28,962 nucleotides of DNA from NCBI GenBank assembly GCA_038849025.1, contig JAWCNE010000016.1:1-28962 (forward strand). The letters run 5' to 3'. The notes under the pieces were generated by a model. That model did not search any database. It was not told where the DNA came from and saw nothing but the letters and a program-made list of their open reading frames with translations. This stretch comes from WUQU01 sp038849025 (lineage in GTDB: Archaea; Thermoproteota; Bathyarchaeia; Bathyarchaeales; Bathycorpusculaceae). Made by a program: the position numbers and the translations under genes. This document shows positions 22,496-28,962 of this stretch, piece by piece (position 1 is the first letter of the stretch; every line of letters begins with the position of its first letter).

Positions 22496-22623
22496 CCGTT
22501 TGATTTTGGCTTGTTTGCTGGTTTAGAGCTTTAAGGCTTGTATTGCGGTATTCTGTGTTGATGCTTACGTTAGTAATGTGCAATGTTGTTTATTTGCTGG
22601 CTAAGGTTTTCAGCTGCCATCTT

Positions 22624-22845
22624 TTATCGCTTCAGTAAGGATATTAAAGCTACAACCAGAAAGGCCACTCCAGCCCAAAAGAGGCTTCCTGTTAAAAGCC
22701 AAACTACGATGGCGATTATAGCGGCGGGAAGTATGAAAAGCAAAATTTTAACAACTAAAATAATAAGGGCTATTCCTATAATAAGCAGTAACAGAAGCAA
22801 TACTAGCTCATATACGGAAGGAAGCTGGAATAGTAATGTCAGCAA
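22624..22845 (-). CDS. Small two-span membrane protein of unknown function (73 aa)
   Basis: Almost entirely hydrophobic, with helices near residues 13-45 (possibly two, split by Lys33) and 46-70, ending in a basic ISLLKR. Start is TTG 22845, with GAGGTT five bases or fewer upstream, and a TATA-like ttaaata further upstream on the minus strand supports independent transcription. Alone on the minus strand between tRNA-Ser and the archaellum operon. No named family recognised; the composition fits small archaeal membrane proteins. Confidence 0.65.
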   Translation of the reverse strand: MLTLLFQLPSVYELVLLLLLLIIGIALIILVVKILLFILPAAIIAIVVWLLTGSLFWAGVAFLVVALISLLKR

Positions 22846-23022
22846 TGCAACCTCACTTCATTATTTAAGTTTAAGAATAATATAATTATTATTTATTATG
22901 TTTGTGTTATATGAGTAGCTCGATTTTCTGTTTTTATGATTTCTCATGAAATTAGAGTTAATTAAGGTACTACAACCGTATTTGGTTTTGTGTTTCTATG
23001 ACTGTGTTTTGTCTCCTATTTC

Positions 23023-23110
23023 GATTCTGAATTGGAAATATTACATAATTTTGAATCTAAATTGAAAATTTTACAAATATAGATTCTAATTTCACATAAT
23101 TTAAATGTAA
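23023..23110 (+). repeat. Three degenerate 29-30-base tandem repeats upstream of the archaellum operon
   Basis: Units begin GATTCTGAATTG at 23023, GAATCTAAATTG at 23053 and GATTCTAATTTC at 23082, each continuing with an AT-rich stretch that includes TTACA or CACA and AATTT. A period near three helical turns would place repeated binding sites on one DNA face. The surrounding 22860-23139 is very AT-rich and holds no gene that I can support. Confidence 0.5.
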
Positions 23111-23151
23111 ATTGTGGATTCGTATAAGGAGTAAATTAAATGTCTCTGTAG
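23098..23151 (+). promoter_or_regulatory. Archaellum operon promoter and leader with a three-codon frame
   Basis: A TATA-like aatttaaat at about 23098-23106 predicts transcription near 23128. AAGGAG at 23126-23131 is a strong ribosome-binding site for an ATG at 23140, but that frame reads ATG TCT CTG and stops at TAG (23149-23151). It is in frame with arlCE, which must restart at GTG 23155 or 23164. Confidence 0.45.
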
Positions 23152-23163
23152 GGAGTGTTTGGA

Positions 23164-23922
23164 GTGTCAAATAAGAAAGAGGGCGAGCGTGAAAACGAGA
23201 AGAACAGAGAAGATGAAGTGCAAGATGAGAAGGCTGAAGTGGAAAAGAAGGAGATTGACAAGATAAGGTCTGATGTCGATAAGTTATCTCAAGAATTAAG
23301 GACGGCTGTCACTGATCTTAAAAAATCTATTGTAGATATACGTTCAGCTGTAAGTGAGATTGAAAACCCCTTCAATCTTTTAAGGGTTATCTCAAGCGAA
23401 AAAGATTTAAAAAAACTAAACAGTGAAAGGTTGCCTCCTGGAGTTAAATCTTTAGTTTTAGGTAAACCTGAAAAAGAAATTAAGGAAGAAGCTGAAGAGA
23501 AGCCAGCTGCGCCTCAACTCTTGAAAGAAGAGACTCCGAAGGCAGAGGTTTTAGAGAGTAAACCCGCTGGGGAGGAGCAAATCCCTTCTAAGCCCGAATT
23601 AAAGCCCTCAGGAACCATCTATTTAGACTGGGTATGGTCTCTTCTCGATTTAGGTTTCTCTCCAGATGATGTGAAACAACTTGCTCAATCCTATGAGCGG
23701 TTAGGCTTTTTGCCAAAAGGCGCTGACGATCAAATATATTCTTTGGCAATTGCAGCTGAGAAGGCTAAGTCGAAAGGGCTTACAAGAAGCAGGTTGGTGT
23801 TAAACATGTATGAGGCTTCTGTGATTTCTGGAATAGGCATAGGCATTGAAGATGTTAAAAGGCTTATTTCTATAGCCGAAAGCAGGGCTAAAAGAGCTGA
23901 AACAGTGAAAAGGGTTGTGTGA
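23164..23922 (+). CDS. Archaellum cytoplasmic protein ArlCE/ArlCD-type fusion
   Basis: About 252 residues, hydrophilic, with no membrane span. Residues about 1-30 are highly charged. Residues about 30-75 form a coiled coil (IDKIRSDVDKLSQELRTAVTDLKKSIVDIRSAVSEI) like FlaC. A Pro/Glu/Lys-rich linker follows, and then at about 150-250 a FlaD/FlaE-type domain (TIYLDWVWSLLDLGFSPDDVKQLAQSYERLGFL). Such proteins link chemotaxis input to the archaellum motor. I use GTG 23164, with GGGAG (23151-23155) 8 bases upstream; GTG 23155 has no room for a binding site. The stop overlaps the arlG ATG by one base. Confidence 0.85.
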   Translation: MSNKKEGERENEKNREDEVQDEKAEVEKKEIDKIRSDVDKLSQELRTAVTDLKKSIVDIRSAVSEIENPFNLLRVISSEKDLKKLNSERLPPGVKSLVLGKPEKEIKEEAEEKPAAPQLLKEETPKAEVLESKPAGEEQIPSKPELKPSGTIYLDWVWSLLDLGFSPDDVKQLAQSYERLGFLPKGADDQIYSLAIAAEKAKSKGLTRSRLVLNMYEASVISGIGIGIEDVKRLISIAESRAKRAETVKRVV

Positions 23923-24422
23923 TGGGCTTCTCTGTAACTTTGTCCCACATTATAATGGTTATATCTTCTGTTTGTTTAGCTAGCGCCTTCTCCGCCTACG
24001 CGTTCTACAGTGGAAACCTCGTCCAGAACGAGTTAACGCAGAATGTTAATGATTATAAAAGGATAGTTAATATGCAATTAGAAATAGTCTACGCGACGAT
24101 AGACAACTCTACGACTCCACCGCATTTTGTTATATATGCAAAAAATGTAGGATACTTACCGCTTAGTGATTTTACCTTCCTAGATGTTTATGTTGGCGAG
24201 TATGGCAAAGCTCAGCTTTTTACTTACAATTCCAGTGCGGAGCCTGGGAGTGGCCAGTTTAATTTAACAGATGCTAATGAGGACGGCGTATGGGAGTTGC
24301 GGGAGACAGTCACAATAAGGGCTTATTCTTCCAGTGATATTGAAGGAGTAATGTTTGAGGCTAAAATTGTTCCTTCAAGGGGAATAGGCAGTAGCTACCT
24401 CTTTCCGGCACCCCCGTCTTGA
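23922..24422 (+). CDS. arlG: Archaellum stator protein ArlG
   Basis: 166 residues with an N-terminal hydrophobic helix (about residues 5-28) and an extracytoplasmic beta-rich domain containing FVIYAKNVGYLPLSDFTFLDVYVGEYG, the strand pattern of ArlG/FlaG. Known ArlG works with ArlF in the pseudoperiplasm as part of the stator. The ATG at 23922 shares its A with the arlCE stop. The call follows from topology, this strand motif and the order G-F-H-I-J; the F and G families are distant relatives, so swapping the two names is possible. Confidence 0.8.
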   Translation: MGFSVTLSHIIMVISSVCLASAFSAYAFYSGNLVQNELTQNVNDYKRIVNMQLEIVYATIDNSTTPPHFVIYAKNVGYLPLSDFTFLDVYVGEYGKAQLFTYNSSAEPGSGQFNLTDANEDGVWELRETVTIRAYSSSDIEGVMFEAKIVPSRGIGSSYLFPAPPS

Positions 24423-24431
24423 GGTGGTTAA

Positions 24432-24959
24432 ATGGGCTTTTCAGTGACGATAGCTTCGTCAATCGTTTTAATAGTTCTCCTGGCCATCTCGTCCTCTTTT
24501 TTAATAGCTGTTTTTCAAGGTTTAAAAGAAATCTCTTACACGGTTAAGGAGTATGTGTGTCGCGAAAGGGAGAAGTTCAAAGCCGCATTAGAGTTAACGG
24601 TGGATTCCGTCAGCGCCACAGAATGCAACGTAACTGTAAAGAACACGGGGTTCAATGTTATCTTTTTTAAAGACCAGAATGAATTCAGATGGAACACAAT
24701 AATAGTGTCCTACGGGAATAATTCTTTTTGGAGATCTTACCCCGTTGAGGAGTATGAGATTTTAGAAGTTAAGGTTTCAGGAACAAACCATACCTTCACT
24801 CTAGACAAGCATAGTTTCCTAAACGCTGGAGAAGAAGCCAAGATTTCTTTTCATATTCCAAATGGAGCACCGGAGATTCCCCTACATGGGTTGGTTTCAG
24901 TTGTTTTTGTAACCCATTATGGGGCAACCGCAAAAGCGGAGGCTGTTAGAGAACAATGA
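24432..24959 (+). CDS. arlF: Archaellum stator protein ArlF
   Basis: 175 residues: one N-terminal membrane helix (about 5-30), then a soluble beta-sandwich with ATECNVTVKNTGFNVIFFKDQNEF, which resembles the ArlF fold that binds the S-layer and anchors the motor. GAGGTGG at 24421-24427, overlapping the arlG stop, is the ribosome-binding site. It shares the N-terminal MGFSVT with ArlG, suggesting common ancestry. Ends in an ATGA overlap with arlH. Confidence 0.82.
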   Translation: MGFSVTIASSIVLIVLLAISSSFLIAVFQGLKEISYTVKEYVCREREKFKAALELTVDSVSATECNVTVKNTGFNVIFFKDQNEFRWNTIIVSYGNNSFWRSYPVEEYEILEVKVSGTNHTFTLDKHSFLNAGEEAKISFHIPNGAPEIPLHGLVSVVFVTHYGATAKAEAVREQ

Positions 24960-25657
24960 GAGTTATAAGCCTAGGAATAGCTGAGCTTGACAGGGATCTT
25001 GGCGGAGGTATACCTCACCCAAGTTTAATTTCTATTGAGGGAGATTATGGTTCTGGAAAGACCATCTTTGTCCAACAAATAGCCTCAGCCATGCTTAAGG
25101 AAGGATTAAAGGTTTATGTTATTTCCAGCGAGGCAACAGTGAAAGAGTATCTCTCCATGATGAAGTCTGTTAGGCTTGATGTTGATGCCTACTATTTATC
25201 TGGGCAACTCAATATTTACCCTCTACATGTTGAGGGAGGCAGATGGACAGATTTTCTAAGCTCATTTTTCCTAAGGGTAACTGCAAATTTTCTTGAATTA
25301 AAAAAGGATTTTTACGACGCCGTGATTATTGACAGTTTAAGCGTTTTAACAGTAAATACGCCTGAATCAGAATTTCTAACATTTGTCACCAGAATGAAAA
25401 ACTTGGTTTCAGACGAAAAAACAGTCATAGCCACTTTCCATCCAGAGTTCCTCTCTGAAGAAACAATTATGAAGTTGAGAGCAAGTTCAGATGTTTATCT
25501 TATATTGAAAAACACAAGCATTTCAGGAATTGATGTCAAACTCTTAAGGGTTGTTAAGCTTTGGGGCGTAAGCGGCGAAAGAAAAAGCGCCATAACTCTT
25601 GAAATTAATCCCCAAATTGGACTGAGGGTTATGCCTCTTAGCGGAGTGAAAGTGTAA
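24956..25657 (+). CDS. arlH: Archaellum KaiC-like ATPase ArlH
   Basis: 233-residue RecA/KaiC-fold protein with P-loop GDYGSGKT (29-36), VYVISSEATVKEYLSMM, and Walker B VIIDSLSVL with Asp126. ArlH sits in the cytoplasmic ring around ArlI and controls assembly and rotation switching. The ATG lies in the arlF stop (ATGA), so translation is coupled. Order, size and motifs agree. Confidence 0.93.
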   Translation: MRVISLGIAELDRDLGGGIPHPSLISIEGDYGSGKTIFVQQIASAMLKEGLKVYVISSEATVKEYLSMMKSVRLDVDAYYLSGQLNIYPLHVEGGRWTDFLSSFFLRVTANFLELKKDFYDAVIIDSLSVLTVNTPESEFLTFVTRMKNLVSDEKTVIATFHPEFLSEETIMKLRASSDVYLILKNTSISGIDVKLLRVVKLWGVSGERKSAITLEINPQIGLRVMPLSGVKV

Positions 25658-25671
25658 GGAGGAATCCCCAT

Positions 25672-27345
25672 TTGTCTAAAAAACTTAAATTAAACGCTAT
25701 TCCCAAAATTTCAAGCTTCAAGATTTCACTTTTCAGAAAAAAGGAAAAAATCGAGGAGGAGGACGTTTGGCCATTTAAGAGGATTGTCTGCGAAACGTTA
25801 GATGAGGCTTTAAGAGAACACCCTTATTTAACGGCATACTTGGAAAGTGTTCCTGAAAAACCAAAATACACTTTGAATCTCGACTTATTGGAAGGTGAAA
25901 CCAATATTCTGTATCCTTTGGGTTTAGGAATCTATGTGCATATTGATGTTGGAGGAGAAATTGGAAAATACAATTTGATAGAACCTGAAAAACCGTCAAG
26001 TAAACTTTTAGACGATCTTGAAGCTGCTGTCGCCAGGCTTATTGAAGACAAGGAATACAGCGGGCAAAAGGAGAGCATTTTGGCGGCACTTTTCAAGCGG
26101 GCTATTAAAAAGAAAATGGTTAAAATTCCTAAAGACAAAGATGAAGGCTCCATACTTTACCACTTTTTAAGGGAAAAAATTGGACATGGCTTTCTTGACG
26201 GTTTCTTAGCAGATCCATGGCTTGAAGACGTTAGCATTCCAGGAGAAGGTAAGATCTTTGTCTACCACAAAATGTTTGGACATCTTGAAACTAACGTTCA
26301 CGTTTTGAAAGATGAAATTAACCGTTTGTTAAAAAACATCTCTGAAAGATACGGGAAGGTTTTAAGCTACACCCATCCAATAATAGATATTCATCTACCT
26401 GATGGCTCTAGATTTAACATAGTTTATGGTGAAGACATAAGCCTAAGGGGAAGCAACTTTACAATAAGGAAGTTCCCCAAAGAACCCATTTCAGTCACGC
26501 AGTTAATTAAATGGAAGACATTGTCGCCTGAACTGGGTGCATACTTATGGATGCTTTTTGAAGTAGGAATTTCAGCCATGGTTTGCGGGGAAACCGCATC
26601 GGGAAAAACCACAACTTTGAACGCTCTTACATGTTTCATAAACTCTGACTCAAAAATCATAAGCATTGAAGAAACCCCTGAAGTAAACCTTTACCATAAA
26701 AACTGGATTAGAGAGGTCACACGGCTGCACACTGGAGTCCCTGTGACTATGTTTGACCTTTTGAAGGCTGCTTTAAGGCAGAGACCTGACTATATTATTG
26801 TGGGCGAGATAAGAGGCGAAGAGGGAAGAGTAGCCTTCCAAGCTATTGAAACGGGTCACCCAGTTTTGTCAACAATGCACGCTGGAACTTTAGGCCAGCT
26901 TTTCCAGAGGCTTACGTCACATCCAATAGATGTTCCTAAAACGCATATAGATGGTTTAAATTTGACAGTTTTTCAGGCACGAATGGAGAGGGGAAAACGG
27001 TTCATACGAAGGGTTACTTCAATCAACGAAATAATAGGATATGAGCCTGAAGAAGCCAGATTGAACTATTTGCCCACGTTTATTTACGATCCTGACTTGG
27101 ACAAGATTAGGTTTATGGGCTCAAGTTTTCACCTGGAAACTAAAGTTCTCACTTTTAGGGGTTGGGGGAAAGAAAGGTTAAGAGAGCTTTATGACGAGTT
27201 AAAAGCGAGAGCTGAAATTCTCAGTTTCCTTTCGGAGAACTTTCCAACGTACAGTGATCTTTGGAAAACAGTGATAGCTGTCAGGGAAAAAGGCGTATGG
27301 GAAGTTTATAACAAAGTAAAAGAGATGAAGCTTCCTTGGCAATAA
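25672..27345 (+). CDS. arlI: Archaellum assembly and rotation ATPase ArlI
   Basis: 557-residue type II/IV secretion ATPase. N-terminal domain to about 270, then Walker A GETASGKTTT (306-315), Asp-box SIEETPEV (331-338), Walker B region IIVGEIRGEE (375-384) and His-box TGHPVLSTMHA (394-404). It powers both filament assembly and rotation together with ArlH and ArlJ. TTG 25672 is the start, with TAAGGAGG overlapping the arlH stop region upstream. Slightly longer than many crenarchaeal ArlI because of the charged N-terminus (about residues 1-35). Confidence 0.96.
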   Translation: MSKKLKLNAIPKISSFKISLFRKKEKIEEEDVWPFKRIVCETLDEALREHPYLTAYLESVPEKPKYTLNLDLLEGETNILYPLGLGIYVHIDVGGEIGKYNLIEPEKPSSKLLDDLEAAVARLIEDKEYSGQKESILAALFKRAIKKKMVKIPKDKDEGSILYHFLREKIGHGFLDGFLADPWLEDVSIPGEGKIFVYHKMFGHLETNVHVLKDEINRLLKNISERYGKVLSYTHPIIDIHLPDGSRFNIVYGEDISLRGSNFTIRKFPKEPISVTQLIKWKTLSPELGAYLWMLFEVGISAMVCGETASGKTTTLNALTCFINSDSKIISIEETPEVNLYHKNWIREVTRLHTGVPVTMFDLLKAALRQRPDYIIVGEIRGEEGRVAFQAIETGHPVLSTMHAGTLGQLFQRLTSHPIDVPKTHIDGLNLTVFQARMERGKRFIRRVTSINEIIGYEPEEARLNYLPTFIYDPDLDKIRFMGSSFHLETKVLTFRGWGKERLRELYDELKARAEILSFLSENFPTYSDLWKTVIAVREKGVWEVYNKVKEMKLPWQ

Positions 27346-28913
27346 AAGCATCAAAAAAGTTTACGCTTTTCGTACTTTTTTTAGTTTCCTCATTTATCTT
27401 TTCAATCTACTACTTCTTGGTTGGAAAAATGTTAGAGGCTGTTCTCATTTTGATCATCGGAGCAAGCATGTTGGGGATATTGAGATCTATGGAAAAAAAG
27501 GGCGTGCCGAAAAAAGTGGACTTTGCTTTAACAACAGCCATTTTTCACATGTACAGCCTGTCTCTTGGAGAGACATCCCCCGACGATCTTGTCAGAACAA
27601 TTGCTGAAAATAAAGAGTATGGATTTTACAGCAAAATCTTTCAAAAAATTCGCAGTTTAGCCAAGGATTTTGGGTATGGCATTACAAAGGCTACGGCGCA
27701 TGTTGCCGACACAGTGAAGCCGCCTCTTAAGGATATACTTGTTCGTCTCACAAACGTGTTTTCAAGTGTGGAGCCAAGGGGCTATTTGGAGATGGAGTCT
27801 TCAATGTTGATTGAAGAGTATTCAGGGTATTACACCCGTGCGATTGAGACTTTGAAAACTCTTGGGGGCATATTCACCTCTTTCCAAAGTGTAACTGTCT
27901 TTTTGATAATGACGATTGCAATTATGGCGATTTTTATGATTGATCCAAGCGCCATAATTTTTGGCTATTTTATTGCTGCGTTTGCGGTTATAATGATGTA
28001 TGTTCTCTTTAGATCGGCTTCTCCGAAAGAAAATGTTGTTTACATTGGAAAGTATCCGCATAAGCTCTACGTAGGGATGAAGTGGAGCTTAATTGCAACT
28101 GGGGCTTCTTCCACAGTGCTAGCCATATTCCTGTATTTTTCACTGGGTCCTCCGTTTGCTTTTATAGTGCTTGGGTTAGGGGTAATCGCTCCTGGAATAT
28201 TTGGGTATATGTTAGAGAAGCATGTCAGCAGAATTGATAGGAATTATCCGACTTTTTTGAAGGCTTTGGGTGAAAATTTGGCTTCTACGTCGGATTTGAA
28301 GGCGGCGTTTTCCTACATACTGCAGATGGAGCTGGGACCGTTTAAAAGTCTTGTGAAGGGGGCTTCGGCAAGGTTAAAGCTTGGAATGGGACATGAGCAA
28401 ACTTTTGAAACCCTTTCTTCTGAAGCAGCGTCCTATCAAGTGCATATTAGCAATAGAATTTTTCTTGATTCTTTGAGTAGGGGAGGGAACCCCCTTGAAA
28501 TTGGTAATGCCCTAGGGAACCGTGTTGTGAAGTTTATCGAGTTTCGGAAGGCAAGAGATATTGTGGCTAAGGGTTTTCAGATGATAATAATGGTGATGCA
28601 GCCTTTAACTGTTGTTTTGCTTGTTGTCATGCAGGTGCTCGCTGAGTTTATGTCTCGATATCTTGTGAATTTGCCTTATTTTGGTTTTAACGCCATTCCA
28701 GTGGGATTAATGGAGGTGGGTAACATAGCGTTGGTTTTTATAATGGCTGTTGTAAATGCTTTAACGATTAAGGAAGTTTCAGCAGGATATTGGGGAACGT
28801 TCTTCTTGAATTTGGGCATTCTCTTAATAGTAAGCGGGGTAACTTGGATGGCTGCTAATATTCTCATAGAAATGGCTTTGGGTTCCATGCCTAGTTTAGA
28901 ATTGCCAGTTTAA
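27336..28913 (+). CDS. arlJ: Archaellum membrane platform protein ArlJ
   Basis: 525-residue polytopic membrane protein of the TadB/TadC-like platform family. Hydrophobic helices occur near residues 9-48, about 180-225, 250-290 and in the last 130 residues, flanking two cytoplasmic domains rich in Lys and Arg that contact ArlI. TTG 27336 overlaps the arlI stop by 10 bases. A hairpin follows its TAA, so arlJ may end the operon. No archaellin gene is visible in this window, either upstream or downstream. Confidence 0.92.
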   Translation: MAIKASKKFTLFVLFLVSSFIFSIYYFLVGKMLEAVLILIIGASMLGILRSMEKKGVPKKVDFALTTAIFHMYSLSLGETSPDDLVRTIAENKEYGFYSKIFQKIRSLAKDFGYGITKATAHVADTVKPPLKDILVRLTNVFSSVEPRGYLEMESSMLIEEYSGYYTRAIETLKTLGGIFTSFQSVTVFLIMTIAIMAIFMIDPSAIIFGYFIAAFAVIMMYVLFRSASPKENVVYIGKYPHKLYVGMKWSLIATGASSTVLAIFLYFSLGPPFAFIVLGLGVIAPGIFGYMLEKHVSRIDRNYPTFLKALGENLASTSDLKAAFSYILQMELGPFKSLVKGASARLKLGMGHEQTFETLSSEAASYQVHISNRIFLDSLSRGGNPLEIGNALGNRVVKFIEFRKARDIVAKGFQMIIMVMQPLTVVLLVVMQVLAEFMSRYLVNLPYFGFNAIPVGLMEVGNIALVFIMAVVNALTIKEVSAGYWGTFFLNLGILLIVSGVTWMAANILIEMALGSMPSLELPV

Positions 28914-28919
28914 TTTCTT

Positions 28920-28932
28920 CTCTTTTGAAGAG
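28920..28932 (+). terminator. Possible hairpin terminator after arlJ
   Basis: CTCTT and AAGAG pair across a three-base loop, seven bases after the arlJ stop, followed by a moderately T-rich stretch to the window end. The stem is weak. Confidence 0.3.
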
Positions 28933-28962
28933 CGTTATTCATTTTGCATTGGTGGTCTGGAT

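Noticed and set aside
22398..22583. Minus-strand open frame of 61 codons overlapping tRNA-Ser
   Set aside because: Half of it is antisense to the tRNA, and its sequence resembles translated tRNA-derived nonsense often seen in databases.
22452..22623. tRNA-Ser as an integration site for a mobile element
   Set aside because: I found no repeated 3' tRNA fragment, integrase, or change in gene content nearby; flanks are ordinary chromosomal genes.
23023..23110. The AT-rich repeats as a CRISPR array
   Set aside because: Units are adjoining and degenerate, with no spacers, only three copies, and no cas genes nearby.
23149..23151. Pyrrolysine encoded by the in-frame TAG before arlCE
   Set aside because: TAG ends several ordinary genes here (cbiO, cbiQ, cbiT, hemA, hemB, hemD), so it works as a normal stop, and no downstream recoding signal is evident.

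Overview
The window reads as archaeal, most likely a strictly anaerobic member of the TACK group such as Bathyarchaeia. The archaeal signs are an archaellum operon, TATA-type promoters, ribosome-binding sites of the GGAGGTGAT type, frequent GTG/TTG starts, the glutamyl-tRNA (C5) route to tetrapyrroles and the cobalt-early (anaerobic) corrin pathway. The lineage assignment is an inference from gene content and from the order arlG-F-H-I-J, and it was not tested.

Layout. 1-325 (-): start of a radical SAM protein that runs off the left edge. 524-580 (+): a possible 18-residue Lys/Glu micro-protein. 794-1930 (-): a small unknown protein and a winged-helix regulator. 2007-4738 (+): an ECF-type cobalt/nickel importer, cbiM-cbiN-(38-aa membrane protein)-cbiQ-cbiO. 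12827 down to 4793 (-): hemA, a cbiX-cbiC fusion, cbiD, cbiE, cbiT, cbiL, cbiF, cbiG, cbiH in one tightly packed operon. 12887-19933 (+): the divergent operon with a domain-swapped amidotransferase, precorrin-2 dehydrogenase, hemB, hemL, hemC, cobA (SUMT) and hemD. 20092-22321 (+): a phosphoglycerate-mutase-family enzyme and cbiB. 22363-22451: tRNA-Ser(GCT). 22624-22845 (-): a small membrane protein. 23164-28913 (+): archaellum genes arlCE-G-F-H-I-J.

Together these genes carry charged glutamyl-tRNA through ALA, porphobilinogen and uroporphyrinogen III to precorrin-2 and sirohydrochlorin, insert cobalt brought in by the ECF importer, and build and contract the corrin ring. They then continue through amidation to the aminopropanol attachment step (CbiB). 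No precorrin-6A reductase (CbiJ), no conventionally ordered CbiA/CbiP, no corrinoid adenosyltransferase and no lower-ligand genes are visible here.

The strongest undescribed signal is a perfect inverted repeat TGGAT-N5-ATCCA. It occurs exactly three times: at 1981-1995, 12831-12845 and 20053-20067. Each copy sits just downstream of a TATA element, at the head of the cobalt importer, the hemA/amidotransferase divergent promoters, and the mutase-cbiB unit. No riboswitch is seen, so I propose a protein-controlled B12/cobalt/heme-precursor regulon. The candidate regulator is the winged-helix protein encoded beside the first site. Other points of interest are the domain-swapped amidotransferase, the CbiX-CbiC fusion, the mutase-family enzyme in B12 context, unannotated small proteins, and likely non-standard starts for cbiH (ATA) and hemB (CTG).
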